A DNA stretch of 64,000 bases from GCA-2794515 sp034436155 (GCA_034436155.1 DAOTVP010000113.1:62001-126000), one strand, 5' to 3'. Positions 44,530 through 53,830 are shown, numbered from the stretch's first letter. Notes: generated by a model from the letters alone, not told the origin. Program-made: numbers and translations.

Positions 44530-44559
44530 AATATACTATAGATTAGACTTACACGTCAA
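44530..44559 (-). promoter_or_regulatory. Sigma70-type promoter of the PPOX gene
   Basis: On the minus strand TTGACG (44554-44559), 18-base spacer, and TATATT (44530-44535). It overlaps the 3' end of the CitE-like gene and lies just before the PPOX start, so the PPOX-kinase pair can be expressed separately from the upstream genes. Confidence 0.55.
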
Positions 44560-45439
44560 TACCTGCGGCGCGAGCGCGGGCGAGGACGGCTTCGGCAGAT
44601 TTGACCATCGGCATATCTACCATCCGTCCTTCATAAACAAACACCCCTTCGCCATGCGCTTGATGGTCATTATGGGCGGCGATAAGGGCTTTGGCACGAG
44701 CGATTTGCTCTGCGCTAGGGGTAAAAACCTGTTGAATCACAGGGACTTGTTTGGGATGAATGGCTAACTTGCCCGTAAACCCCATATATAAGGCTTGTTC
44801 AGTATCGGCGCGTAACATGCTATCATCTGTGCCTAAATCGATAAATGGGGTGTCTATGGCTTGCAAGCCTTTGGCTTTGGCGAAGATGACCAATTTGCTA
44901 CGGGCATAAAACACCTCCCACCCATCGGGGGTGCGTGTTGCGCCAATATCCCCCGCCAAATCTTCTGCACCAAAAATGAGCGCCGAAAGGCGCGGGTCTG
45001 CATCGGCAATATCTTTCATATTGACAATTCCAAGCGCCGTTTCGAGGATAGCCAATAGGCGAATACTACCTTCTATCCAACCATATTGACGTTCTGCACG
45101 GGTCAGGTGAACGGCAACTCGTTGGATTTGTTCGGCATGATCGACTTTTGGCAATACATACCCATCGGGATGACTTTCGATGGTTTCTTGAATATCATGA
45201 AACCACAGCGATGGGTCATCAATGACGGGGTTGATACGGACAAGCCGTTCTGTATGCCCAAAGTTCAGTTCACGCAAGGCGGCAGATGTAATGGCGCGGG
45301 CTTCGGCTTTACGGTTAAGCGCCACCGCGTCTTCTAAATCCATAATGACCGAATCCACCCCCAGAGTTGCCCCTTTTTCAATCTTGTTGCGGTCATCACC
45401 GGGCATAAATAATAATGCGCGTCGTGTTCTGATTGCCAT
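44549..45439 (-). CDS. CitE-like HpcH/HpaI aldolase (citrate/malyl-CoA lyase family)
   Basis: 296 residues from ATG 45439 (AAGGAT upstream). TIM-barrel lyase: RRALLFMPGDDRNKIEKG (phosphate/CoA end), VIMDLEDAVAL with the catalytic Asp/Glu, RINPVIDD, VLPKV, LLAILETALGIVNM, LIFGAEDLAGDIG, and GKLAIHPKQV with the Mg2+-binding part. It acts on acyl-CoA or citramalyl-type substrates by aldol cleavage; members of this class make acetyl-CoA and glyoxylate from malyl-CoA, or act as thioesterases. It lies 20 bases after the GH13 gene. Confidence 0.88.
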   Translation of the reverse strand: MAIRTRRALLFMPGDDRNKIEKGATLGVDSVIMDLEDAVALNRKAEARAITSAALRELNFGHTERLVRINPVIDDPSLWFHDIQETIESHPDGYVLPKVDHAEQIQRVAVHLTRAERQYGWIEGSIRLLAILETALGIVNMKDIADADPRLSALIFGAEDLAGDIGATRTPDGWEVFYARSKLVIFAKAKGLQAIDTPFIDLGTDDSMLRADTEQALYMGFTGKLAIHPKQVPVIQQVFTPSAEQIARAKALIAAHNDHQAHGEGVFVYEGRMVDMPMVKSAEAVLARARAAGIDV

Positions 45440-45459
45440 GAGGTTTTTATCCTTCAATA

Positions 45460-47079
45460 TTACGCAAACTCAATAATCACACCTTCATACGCGCCAAGCG
45501 TCATGCGGTCTAAATCCACGCTTTCGCCTTCGCGTTGTGGATGTGTGGCAAGCACAATCGTGCCTTTATTATAATCGGCGAAGTGCAATTCGCGCTTGCT
45601 CCCCGCAAAGTTTAACACAACTAACCGTTTTTGCCCTTCATATTCGCGTAAAAACGCATAACAATCTTCGGGCAAACCATCTATCGGATAATATGAGCCC
45701 CAATTGAGGGCAGTGGTATTTCTGCGATAGTGCAACAAACGATGATACAACATCAACAACGAATCGGGGGATTGTTGTTGTTTGGTCACATTATTATCGC
45801 CATAATCTGGCGCGAGTGGCAACCATGTTTTTACACCATCACCACTAAAGCCCGCATTAGGCGAATCGTCCCATTGCATGGGGGTGCGACATTCATCGCG
45901 GTTAAACCCGACTTTATTGCGCCCTTGTGGGTCTAAAATTTGGTCATCGGGGATCGTGGTGTTGTGCATCCCGATTTCATCCCCATAATACAGTGTTGGC
46001 GTTCCGCGTAAGGTGAGGAGCAACATCGCCACCAAACGAGCATTATCTTCACCCAAACGGCTGATGAGGCGCGGGGTATCGTGATTGCCCAGCACATAAT
46101 TCGGTTGCCCATATACAGGAAGCGCCGCCTCATACGCATCCACATGCTTACGAATAGATTGAGCATCCCACGCTGTGAGGATCATGCCAAAATTGAACGG
46201 CAGATGGATTTCATCGCCCTCGCCATAATCGGTCTGCCTGCCATAATACGAGGCTAATTTTTCGGGTGATAGACCATAATCCACCTCACCGATGATGACG
46301 CGGTTGGGGTATTCTTCAAATAATGCCCGCAATTCGCGCATAATCGTATGAATTTCGGGTTGTTGTTCGCTATTGACGCGCAGATATTTCCACGCGGGAC
46401 TATCGCCTTCTTTCCATGTGGGATTGGGCGGGTTATCTAAAAATTGCGGATGTTTGAGCAGGCGGTCTATCACATCCACACGGAAGCCATCGACACCCCG
46501 TTCTAGCCAAAACCGAATGGCATCAAAAATGGCTTTCTTCACCTCTGGATTGCGCCAATTGAGTTCAGGTTGACCGGGGTCAAAATTGTGCATGTAGTAT
46601 TGCCCGGTGTGCGGGTCGAATGTCCATGCCGCACCACCGAAGTACGCCAACCAATTATTGGGAGGGCTTCCATCGGGTTTGGGGTCTTTCCAGATATACC
46701 AGTCGCGTTTGGGGTTATCCCGCGAGGAGCGCGATTCTTTGAACCATGCGTGTTCGGTTGAGGTGTGGTTGGGGACTAAATCGAGCAAAATTTTGATATT
46801 GCGTTGGTGCGCCTCTTGGAGCAGGACATCAAAATCGGCGAGCCTACCGTATTCGTGATGAATATCGGTATAATCGGCAACATCATAGCCAAAATCGGCT
46901 TGTGGCGAGGGGAATATGGGCGAGAGCCACAGCGCATCAACACCGAGCCATTCCAGATAATCGAGCCGTGAAATGATACCGTTTAGATCGCCAATGCCGT
47001 CATGATTGGTATCCTGAAAACTGCGGGGATAAATTTGGTAAATCACCCCCCGTTGCCACCAAGCGCCTTTATCGCTCAC
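45460..47079 (-). CDS. GH13 alpha-glucosidase
   Basis: 539 residues; the GTG at 47079 has AAGG nine bases upstream, while a GTG at 47085 is possible. GH13 of the oligo-1,6-glucosidase/alpha-glucosidase subtype: WWQRGVIYQIYPRSFQDTNHDGIGDLNGI, GFRVDVID with nucleophile Asp202, acid/base Glu264 (IIGEVDYG), and Asp333 (LGNHDTPR). It hydrolyses terminal alpha-glucosyl bonds in short maltose- or isomaltose-type sugars, in the cytoplasm (no signal). First in a run with CitE-like, PPOX and hybrid kinase genes, though functional linkage is not obvious. Confidence 0.92.
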   Translation of the reverse strand: MSDKGAWWQRGVIYQIYPRSFQDTNHDGIGDLNGIISRLDYLEWLGVDALWLSPIFPSPQADFGYDVADYTDIHHEYGRLADFDVLLQEAHQRNIKILLDLVPNHTSTEHAWFKESRSSRDNPKRDWYIWKDPKPDGSPPNNWLAYFGGAAWTFDPHTGQYYMHNFDPGQPELNWRNPEVKKAIFDAIRFWLERGVDGFRVDVIDRLLKHPQFLDNPPNPTWKEGDSPAWKYLRVNSEQQPEIHTIMRELRALFEEYPNRVIIGEVDYGLSPEKLASYYGRQTDYGEGDEIHLPFNFGMILTAWDAQSIRKHVDAYEAALPVYGQPNYVLGNHDTPRLISRLGEDNARLVAMLLLTLRGTPTLYYGDEIGMHNTTIPDDQILDPQGRNKVGFNRDECRTPMQWDDSPNAGFSGDGVKTWLPLAPDYGDNNVTKQQQSPDSLLMLYHRLLHYRRNTTALNWGSYYPIDGLPEDCYAFLREYEGQKRLVVLNFAGSKRELHFADYNKGTIVLATHPQREGESVDLDRMTLGAYEGVIIEFA

Positions 47080-47312
47080 AAGCACCTACCTTATATACTT
47101 CGCCCGAAAAAAATCTAACATTTATATGGTGTTTTCTTTACAATTATAACATAAATGTGATATGTGTGGGGGGATAATAAACATTTTGAGGAGATTTTTT
47201 ACTTTTAATACAGAACCTTATCAATCATCAACTTATAATATAAAATTAAAAGAATTAGCACATTTGATAGCCCGCACCACATCGTACACGATTAAGTCAC
47301 TTGGAGGGCGCT

Positions 47313-48575
47313 ATGCACATTTCGATATTCGTCTACGGGACCTGGGGCGATATTCGTCCGCATGTCGTTTTGGGGGTGGCGCTCCAACAATTAGGACACG
47401 ACGTACAGGTGGTTGCCTCATCCATTTACGAAAAATGGGTGCGCGAGCGCAATCTCGGCTTTTATCCTCTGTCAACGGATGTGAATCTCGTCGTCAAAGA
47501 AAATGTGTCGGCGATGGATATGGGCATCATTGGGCAATTAAAAATCGTGAAAAATGTGTTGAAACCCGCTTTTGTCCAAATGGGATTAGATGTACTCGAA
47601 GCCACCCGCCAATCGGATGTGGTTATCACCGTGGAATTTGGGCTTGGGTTATTGTTTGATATTCTCAGAGTGAATAACCTACGGGCGATTCTCATCAACC
47701 CTGCCCCACTCAATCCATCCAGCGAATTCGCTTTTTTAGGGATGCCGACAGCACGAAAGGGATTTCCGTTTGGCAAGGCGTATAATCGCTTCACCTATCG
47801 CCTGATTGACCGCGTGCAATGGTCGGCAACGGCGGGGGCGCGGAATGAAATCGCTACTCAACATCTGGGATTGCCCAAAAGTAAAATCCGCGATTTTCGG
47901 GCGCTTTTAGCCAACAGTCCCGCACTCACAACGGTGAGTAAGCATGTATTCCAGCGCCCATCGGACTGGTCTGATTTATTTCAGGTGACGGGTTATTTAT
48001 TTGATGACGACCCCGCATGGACTCTGCCACACGACTTGACCGACTTTTTAGCCTCTGGTGAAGCGCCTGTGTATATCGGCTTCGGCAGTATGCCCGATAG
48101 CAAACCCCAAAAAACCACCCAAACCATCATCGAAGCGGTTCAACAGGCGGGTAAACGAGCGATTATCCTCACAGGTTGGGCGGGTCTTGGCGCGAGCGAT
48201 GTGCCAGAGACTATCCACGTCTTAAAATATGCCTCGCATAGTTGGTTATTCCCCAAGATGGCGGCGTTGATTCATCACGGCGGTGCTGGTACAACCGCAT
48301 CAGGCTTTCGGGCAGGCGTGCCGATGACCATCGTCCCACACAACGCCGACCAACCGTATTGGGGCAAGCGCGTGAAAGAATTAGGTGTTGGAACAACGCC
48401 GATTCCACGCAAAAAATTGACCGCCGACAATTTAGCCGATGCGATTTTAGCCCTCACCCAAAATGATGAATTTAGGCGAAACGCCCAAACATTGGCGCAA
48501 AAAATTCAGGCGGAAGATGGGCTATCCGAAGCAGTGAAGTGGGTTCAGCATTATTTGGGTAAAATAAAATTATGA
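47313..48575 (+). CDS. UDP-glycosyltransferase, GT1/MGT-type
   Basis: 420 residues from ATG 47313 (GGAGG upstream). Two Rossmann domains of the GT-B fold. The N-terminus HISIFVYGTWGDIRPHVVLGVALQQLGHDVQVVAS is typical of sterol/macrolide UDP-glycosyltransferases, and the C-terminal donor loop LIHHGGAGTTASGFRAGVPMTIVPHNADQPYWGKRVKELGVG carries the HGGxGT nucleotide-binding motif. Donor and acceptor are unknown; likely a lipid or small-molecule glucosyltransferase. A TATAAT at 47234-47239 may be its -10, with a leader of about 70 bases. Confidence 0.88.
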   Translation: MHISIFVYGTWGDIRPHVVLGVALQQLGHDVQVVASSIYEKWVRERNLGFYPLSTDVNLVVKENVSAMDMGIIGQLKIVKNVLKPAFVQMGLDVLEATRQSDVVITVEFGLGLLFDILRVNNLRAILINPAPLNPSSEFAFLGMPTARKGFPFGKAYNRFTYRLIDRVQWSATAGARNEIATQHLGLPKSKIRDFRALLANSPALTTVSKHVFQRPSDWSDLFQVTGYLFDDDPAWTLPHDLTDFLASGEAPVYIGFGSMPDSKPQKTTQTIIEAVQQAGKRAIILTGWAGLGASDVPETIHVLKYASHSWLFPKMAALIHHGGAGTTASGFRAGVPMTIVPHNADQPYWGKRVKELGVGTTPIPRKKLTADNLADAILALTQNDEFRRNAQTLAQKIQAEDGLSEAVKWVQHYLGKIKL

Positions 48576-48626
48576 CAAAAAGACAAAAACGTTTGACTAA
48601 AGACCTGAATTAGCCCGTTAACCACC

Positions 48627-48724
48627 ATCCCCGACCCTTCCCCCACTGCATGGAGGAAGGGAGTAAAGCAAAACCTGTTTTATTCCCCTCTCCAATTTTT
48701 TGGGGAGGGGCTAGGGGTGGGGAT
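48627..48724. repeat. Family C hairpin pair between genes
   Basis: CCCTTCCCCCACTGCATGGAGGAAGGG-type hairpin and CCCCTCTCC...GGGGAGGGG hairpin (ATTTTTT loop), enclosed by CCATCCCC and GGGGTGGGGAT. The same kind of element is inside the two GT39-like genes. Here it separates the convergent glycosyltransferase and leuS genes and may end both transcripts. Confidence 0.75.
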
Positions 48725-48738
48725 AAATCTTTTCTCGC

Positions 48739-51519
48739 CTAGATGACGATATTCACCTTTGGTTCTTGCCCTTTGCGTCCTGCGATGAACACAATTTTCT
48801 TCGGTTGTGCGCCATTTAATGCACGCGCCACCGATGCCGATTGCATGGCAATCTCTACGGCTTGTGATTCCTCAATTTCGGCGGGGACTTTGACCGTCTC
48901 ACGCGGTTTACCGTTGACCATCACCACCAAATTCACCTCATCTTCCGCCGCTTTTTCGGGGTCGTAGGCGGGGAAGGATTGGTTATGGATGCTATACGGA
49001 TAACCCAAGCGTTCCCACAATTCTTCGGCGATATGCGGCGTGATGGGTGCCATCAGCAACAGATTGGTTTTAATCGCTTCTGTCCACATGGCTTTGCCGA
49101 TGGTCTTGGATTTAATCGCCTCGCGCAGGATGTTGCGTAAGGTCATCAACGATGAAATCGCCGTGTTGAAGCTGAATCGCTCGATGCTGAAGCTGACCTT
49201 ATCAATCATCTGGTGCAATTTGCGTTCCACCTCGCGGTTGACAGCCGCATCACCATCGCCCGAAATGGGCGCACCAGCTAAGGTCATATCCCACACATCG
49301 TTAATCCAGTTAATCACGCCTTTGATACCATTCGGGTCCCAGGGTCCGCCTTTTTCCCAATCGAAAGCGAACATCAGATAGGCACGAACCGCATCTGCGC
49401 CGTATTGATCGACTAATTCATCAGGATTGACGACATTGCCCTTGCTCTTGGACATGCGTTGGATTTCCAGATGATGCTTCAATTGGTTGACATTATTTTC
49501 GCCTTCGATAGCGGGGATAATCACCTTCGCGCCATCCACAACTTCGACCGTGCGTTTGACACCTGCCATATCCACCGTCAGGATGTTCTCGGTGCGTTTG
49601 ACAATTTCGCCATACACGCCATCAAACCCATTGGGGACATCATTCGAGCCACCGACCACTTCGACATAATCGGCGAATAATTTTTCGTCCACAAATTTGC
49701 CCGTAGCGATGATATAATCGCCCGGACGTTCTGCGCCCAACACTTGCCCCTGATTGCGTAACAGCAACATCGGCTCATCGAATAAGCCTTCGGGGTCGCG
49801 CCCGTGTTGGCGCATAATATCGGCGGCTTCATCGAACATGCCTAAATCGCGCATGGCTTTGGTGAACCAACGGGTATATAACAAGTGCATGGTGGCATGT
49901 TCCGCACCGCCTGTATACACATCCACAGGCAACCAATACGCCGCCTCTTCGGGATCGAAGGGCGCTTTATCATAATTTGGACTCAGATAACGATATTGAT
50001 ACCACGATGAACACATGAACGTATCCATCGTATCCGTTTCACGGCGGGCGGGATTGCCATCGCTATCCACCGTGTTCAAAAATGGCTCATAATACGTCAA
50101 CGGACTGCGACCAGACGGGTCAAAATCGACATTTTCGGGCAGTAAAACTAGTAGTGCCGCTTCAGGAACGGGTTCAATTGTGCCATCGGCGCGGTGAATC
50201 ATCGGAATCGGGCATCCCCAATAGCGTTGACGGCTAATCAGCCAATCACGCAGGCGATAATTAACCGCCTCTTTGCCGATACCCTTTTCTTCTAGCCACG
50301 ATATGACGGCATCAATGGCGGGATTTTTGCGCCCTTTCATGCCGTTGGATTCCGTCCCATTGAATTGGTCACTGTTGACCATCACACCATCGCCGATATA
50401 GGCTTCTGGCATGGTATCACCATCAAACGATTCGCCTTCGGGTTGGATGACAGGCACAATTTTCAAGCCGAATTTGCGTGCAAAGGCGAAGTCACGCTCG
50501 TCATGCGCGGGGACTGCCATAATCGCACCTGTGCCATACGTGACCATGACGTAATCGGCTATCCAAATGGGGATACGCGCATTATTCACGGGGTTGATGG
50601 CATATCCGCCCGTGAACACGCCTGTTTTTTCGCGATCTTCTGCAACCCGTTCAATCTCGGTGGAACGGGCGGCTTGGTCTTGATACGCCTTGACTGCATC
50701 ACGTCGATCGGGCGTGGTGATTTTATCCACCAGCGCATGTTCGGGAGCTAACACCATGAAAGTCGCGCCCCACAGCGTATCGGGACGGGTGGTATAAATC
50801 AGCAAATCATCACCCGATTCCGTTTTGAATGTGACATGAGCGCCTTCGCTCCGACCAATCCAATTGGTCTGCATGATTTTGACGGGTTCGGGCCAATCCA
50901 GCTTATCAAAATTCAGCATTTCATCAGTATAGCGCGTGTACCGAAAAAACCACTGCGTCATCATTTTTTGGATGACAGGCTGACCTGTGCGTTCATCTTT
51001 ACCATCAATGACTTGTTCATTCGCCAAGACGGTTTGCAGGGTCGGCGACCAATTCACCAGCGCCTCGCCACGATAGGCTAATCCCGCATCGTAAAATCGT
51101 TTGAAAAACCACTGCGTCCATCGATAATACGATGGGTCACAACTGACCGCCTCGCGTTGCCAATCGAACATCGCGCCCATACTGCGTAACTGTCCGCGCA
51201 TCCGTTGGATATTGCTGATTGTCCATTTATATGGGTGAATGTTGCGTTGGATGGCGGCATTTTCTGCGGGCAAGCCAAACGCATCGAATCCCATCGGAAA
51301 CAGGACGTTATAGCCCTTCATCCGCATATATCGGGCGCGTGCATCGGATGGGGTCATGGCGAACCAATGCCCGATGTGCAAATCGCCACTGGGATACGGT
51401 AACATGGTCAAGGCGTAATGTTTGGGTTTGCTCCAATCCACCACAGACCGATACAACTGGGTGTCTTCCCATTTTTGTTGCCATTTCGATTCGATATTTT
51501 TTGGATTATAACTGCTCAT
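48739..51519 (-). CDS. leuS: Leucyl-tRNA synthetase
   Basis: 926 residues, longer than the usual 800-880. Class Ia synthetase: HIGH motif 48-51 (PYPSGDLHIGHW), editing domain with TTRPDTLWGATFMV and the editing Asp region (MAVPAHDERDFAFA), and the KMSKS-type RMSKSKGNVVNPDELV. Extra length comes from about 80-90 residues between the LLRNQGQVLG stretch and KMSKS, the place of the leucine-specific domain. It charges tRNA-Leu with leucine. Upstream there is a leader-peptide-like ORF. Confidence 0.95.
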   Translation of the reverse strand: MSSYNPKNIESKWQQKWEDTQLYRSVVDWSKPKHYALTMLPYPSGDLHIGHWFAMTPSDARARYMRMKGYNVLFPMGFDAFGLPAENAAIQRNIHPYKWTISNIQRMRGQLRSMGAMFDWQREAVSCDPSYYRWTQWFFKRFYDAGLAYRGEALVNWSPTLQTVLANEQVIDGKDERTGQPVIQKMMTQWFFRYTRYTDEMLNFDKLDWPEPVKIMQTNWIGRSEGAHVTFKTESGDDLLIYTTRPDTLWGATFMVLAPEHALVDKITTPDRRDAVKAYQDQAARSTEIERVAEDREKTGVFTGGYAINPVNNARIPIWIADYVMVTYGTGAIMAVPAHDERDFAFARKFGLKIVPVIQPEGESFDGDTMPEAYIGDGVMVNSDQFNGTESNGMKGRKNPAIDAVISWLEEKGIGKEAVNYRLRDWLISRQRYWGCPIPMIHRADGTIEPVPEAALLVLLPENVDFDPSGRSPLTYYEPFLNTVDSDGNPARRETDTMDTFMCSSWYQYRYLSPNYDKAPFDPEEAAYWLPVDVYTGGAEHATMHLLYTRWFTKAMRDLGMFDEAADIMRQHGRDPEGLFDEPMLLLRNQGQVLGAERPGDYIIATGKFVDEKLFADYVEVVGGSNDVPNGFDGVYGEIVKRTENILTVDMAGVKRTVEVVDGAKVIIPAIEGENNVNQLKHHLEIQRMSKSKGNVVNPDELVDQYGADAVRAYLMFAFDWEKGGPWDPNGIKGVINWINDVWDMTLAGAPISGDGDAAVNREVERKLHQMIDKVSFSIERFSFNTAISSLMTLRNILREAIKSKTIGKAMWTEAIKTNLLLMAPITPHIAEELWERLGYPYSIHNQSFPAYDPEKAAEDEVNLVVMVNGKPRETVKVPAEIEESQAVEIAMQSASVARALNGAQPKKIVFIAGRKGQEPKVNIVI

Positions 51520-51557
51520 CTCTGCTCCTTATGCTGATAATTTTGGGATAAAATTTG

Positions 51558-51626
51558 GGCAAATAGGGGATTTGCCGATGGAAGCAGGGAGCGACTCGGT
51601 GGGGCGCGGCGAAAGCAATCTGCCGC
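51558..51626 (-). promoter_or_regulatory. Two hairpins in the leuS leader
   Basis: 51606-51626: GCGGC/GCCGC stem with 11-base loop, touching the stop of the leader ORF. 51558-51576: a perfect 7-bp GGCAAAT/ATTTGCC stem, followed on the minus strand by CAAATTTTAT. The second resembles a weak intrinsic terminator, which together with the leader ORF would suit an attenuator. No recognisable T-box sequence was found. Confidence 0.4.
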
Positions 51627-51673
51627 TACATAAGAGAAGAGCGGACGACCTCTACGTCCAGTATGTGCATCAT
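51626..51673 (-). CDS. Possible leuS leader peptide (15 residues)
   Basis: ATG 51673 with AAAGGA seven bases upstream, reading MMHILDVEVVRSSLM and then TAG. Six of the 15 residues are Ile, Leu or Val, which would suit translation-controlled attenuation by branched-chain amino acids. Leu codons are CTG and CTT, not a run. It lies about 105 bases before leuS. No homologue is known to me; it could be chance. Confidence 0.35.
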   Translation of the reverse strand: MMHILDVEVVRSSLM

Positions 51674-51813
51674 CACAATTTCCTTTCGTTTTATTTGTGC
51701 AATCTATTCAAATTGTACACATGGATGATAGTTATACGATAAAAGATTTTTGGCTATAAATCAAGCGGTAGCTGTGAATTTGTGTTAGAATAGATAAAAA
51801 GTGTGAGGTGGCT

Positions 51814-52038
51814 ATGTCTCTTGACCAATTGACGACTGACCAATTATGGGCGGTGGTGCATCATCCGTTCAATTTTGAACAAGATATGCGCCTGCGTGAA
51901 TTGACCCTGCGTAGCAAAGTAGATGATTTATCGGATAATGACGAAGCCAAAATTGATGATTTGGTGGATGCCCTCGACCAATATGTGCTTCAACGGTCAA
52001 AGGCGCTGGTGATACTCAAAGCGCGTGGCATGGAATAG
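51814..52038 (+). CDS. Small antitoxin-like protein, partner missing
   Basis: 74 residues from ATG 51814 (GAGG five bases upstream). Helical and acidic: LTTDQLWAVVHHPFNFEQDMRLRELTLRSKVDDLSDNDEAKIDDLVDALDQYVLQRSKALVILKARG. It resembles small proteins found directly upstream of HNH-type nuclease genes in cyanobacteria and Chloroflexota (from memory; needs a search). Here no such gene follows; a repeat array does. Function unknown. Confidence 0.5.
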   Translation: MSLDQLTTDQLWAVVHHPFNFEQDMRLRELTLRSKVDDLSDNDEAKIDDLVDALDQYVLQRSKALVILKARGME

Positions 52039-52046
52039 GGATTTTC

Positions 52047-52270
52047 GCTAGGCGCTGAAGCACCTAGCTATTTCACCGAAGCCCCGTAAACGGGACTGTG
52101 TTGCCCAATTTCATATTGTTAATAGTTTTCGCTGAGGGTTCAAAACCCCTCAGCTAGTCGAATCAAGCGCACTAAAGGCGCTCAAAAACGACCTTTACAA
52201 CAAATATTGACCTCAGAATCAGACAAATGGGCTTCCAAAATCGAATAGCTAGAGGCTTTGAGCCTCTAGC
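52047..52270. repeat. Family A hairpin array
   Basis: Hairpins at 52047-52068 (GCTAGG/CCTAGC), 52084-52092 (CCCGTAAACGGG-like), 52131-52154 (GCTGAGGG-type, one base shorter on one arm than at 11508), 52166-52182 (AGCGC/GCGCT around ACTAAAG) and 52248-52270 (perfect 10-bp stem, loop TTG). No coding sequence seen; it fills the gap between the small orphan gene and the coiled-coil membrane gene. Confidence 0.85.
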
Positions 52271-52310
52271 GAAACATAATTATCAAATAAGATGAATAAT
52301 CCTATCAAGA

Positions 52311-53051
52311 TTATCGAAGTTTTTGAAAATCTAATTTCAATTTTTCCAATTCAGATTTTTGAATGACAATTTGATGTTCTAAAAAAGTGATTTGTTTTTT
52401 AGCCATATTGTGCCTATTGAGCCAATATGTAAATAAACCTAGCCAAATGGCGAAAGCTGAAATCACAAGAAAAGTTGTGAGTGGTGATGTTGTTTGCACA
52501 TTTGATTCTCTAAACCCAATGATAGCTATAATCACAGCTATCATTGCAAAAAACATAGAAAAGTACAATTCAATACGTGATTTAACTATTTTCTGATTCT
52601 TTTGCAATTGAGTTTGTGAATACGCTAAATTGGTTTTTACTTTATTTGCCCTATGCTTAATAAGCCACTTTTGAGCGGTAATTGTATCTCCTATTGCCCA
52701 ATAACCATCTTCTAAATCTCCATAAATCGTATCCCCATATTGAGGCAATGATAAATTTTCATCAATCTCAATTTTCTTGAGACCAATCCCAACATTTTCG
52801 ATTAAATCCCGAATTAAACTGTAAGGCAACAAATTTAATCGTTCTAATATGGCTTGGGTCTGATTTCTTCCATCAAAAGTCGCTTTAATGGTATCTTCTG
52901 CTTCTTTAAGTTGACGGTTAATCTGGCGGAGTTGTTCTCGATACAGGCGAATTTTTTCGATACGCGCTTTCTTAGTTGGGAAATTATCCCAATCTTCTAC
53001 AAAGATACCCATTTCATGTATTTTGGTGAGTAATTGTTGAGGTGTTAGCAT
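52311..53051 (-). CDS. Coiled-coil protein with two membrane segments
   Basis: 246 residues. A long charged helical N-terminal half (YREQLRQINRQLKEAEDTIKATFDGRN, AYSQTQLQKNQKIVKSRIE) with coiled-coil character, then two membrane segments (FSMFFAMIAVIIAIIGF and TFLVISAFAIWLGLFTYWL) and another coiled coil. No family is recognised. The DNA looks richer in A and T than in nearby genes (by eye), and it lies between repeats and orphan small genes, so it may be a recent arrival. Confidence 0.65.
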   Translation of the reverse strand: MLTPQQLLTKIHEMGIFVEDWDNFPTKKARIEKIRLYREQLRQINRQLKEAEDTIKATFDGRNQTQAILERLNLLPYSLIRDLIENVGIGLKKIEIDENLSLPQYGDTIYGDLEDGYWAIGDTITAQKWLIKHRANKVKTNLAYSQTQLQKNQKIVKSRIELYFSMFFAMIAVIIAIIGFRESNVQTTSPLTTFLVISAFAIWLGLFTYWLNRHNMAKKQITFLEHQIVIQKSELEKLKLDFQKLR

Positions 53052-53105
53052 GATACAACCCCTATCTCAAATATGACCTTTCGTTAATGATAACACAAAA
53101 ACACC

Positions 53106-53336
53106 CTATCGCCCATCGTCATCATACCAATCTTCACGGCGGATGGATGGCGTTTCGTTCACGGGATTATCCAACTTTGCCATATCCAACAATTGGATTT
53201 TTTCTTCGGGCGTGAGGGGGCGCTGGCTGGCGCGATGCGTCAATATGCGAATAATCAGCGCCTTTTGTTGTTCCTCTGATAATTGGTCTACCAAGTCTGC
53301 GATTTGGTCATAATCAAGTTTAAGTTGTGCAACCAT
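53106..53336 (-). CDS. Small acidic protein, antitoxin-like
   Basis: 76 residues from ATG 53336 (AGGA nine bases upstream). MVAQLKLDYDQIADLVDQLSEEQQKALIIRIL is helical; the end is acidic (SIRREDWYDDDGR), as in antitoxins encoded before PIN-type toxins. No toxin gene follows. It begins five bases after the thioesterase stop. Function unproven. Confidence 0.5.
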   Translation of the reverse strand: MVAQLKLDYDQIADLVDQLSEEQQKALIIRILTHRASQRPLTPEEKIQLLDMAKLDNPVNETPSIRREDWYDDDGR

Positions 53337-53341
53337 AATGT

Positions 53342-53827
53342 CTATCCTTTCGGATGATGTCCCATGACATTCAAGCGTGATTTGACGCGCACGGCGACCG
53401 TCTCCCCTTTGACCGTCATCACATCGCCCGCCCAAATTTCGCAGACCACAATCGCTTTTTTGTCGGTGATGTCTTTGATATGCGCCCGTAGCGTCAATTC
53501 CACGCCTATCGGTGTCGGTTTGAGATAAGTCACATGCAAATTGCCCGTCACACAGGTGATTTCTTCGCCACTTTCAGGCGCAATGCCCGCCCGATCGTAT
53601 AAGGCGGCGATGCCCGTGCCGATGCTATGACAATCGATCAAACTGGCGAGTAATCCACCATACACAAAACCCGGAAATGCCGTATGATGGTCGGAAGGGG
53701 TGAATTTACACACCCCCTCTTGCCCATCCCAATACGTCTTGATGTGAAGCCCGTGCGGATTGTTGCGCCCACACCCGTAACAAATGGCGGCTTCATCGGG
53801 ATAAAAATCTTGGATGGGACGCAACAT
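53342..53827 (-). CDS. Hotdog-fold thioesterase (PaaI type)
   Basis: 161 residues. Hotdog domain with CYGCGRNNPHGLHIKTYWDG at the start, FPGFVYGGLLASLIDCHSIGTGIA (helix with the catalytic Asp/His region) and a five-stranded end. It hydrolyses acyl-CoA thioesters; the acyl group is unknown. It starts three bases after the PH-domain gene stop, in the same operon. Confidence 0.85.
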   Translation of the reverse strand: MLRPIQDFYPDEAAICYGCGRNNPHGLHIKTYWDGQEGVCKFTPSDHHTAFPGFVYGGLLASLIDCHSIGTGIAALYDRAGIAPESGEEITCVTGNLHVTYLKPTPIGVELTLRAHIKDITDKKAIVVCEIWAGDVMTVKGETVAVRVKSRLNVMGHHPKG

Positions 53828-53830
53828 ATC

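Noticed and set aside
51540..51620. T-box riboswitch before leuS
   Set aside because: The GGTGG...GCGCGGCG stretch recalls the T-box but lies on the wrong strand relative to leuS, and the exact T-box consensus is absent.
51570..51660. Signal recognition particle RNA or other known small RNA
   Set aside because: A GGAAGCAG stretch is present, but the rest of the conserved SRP hairpin is not.
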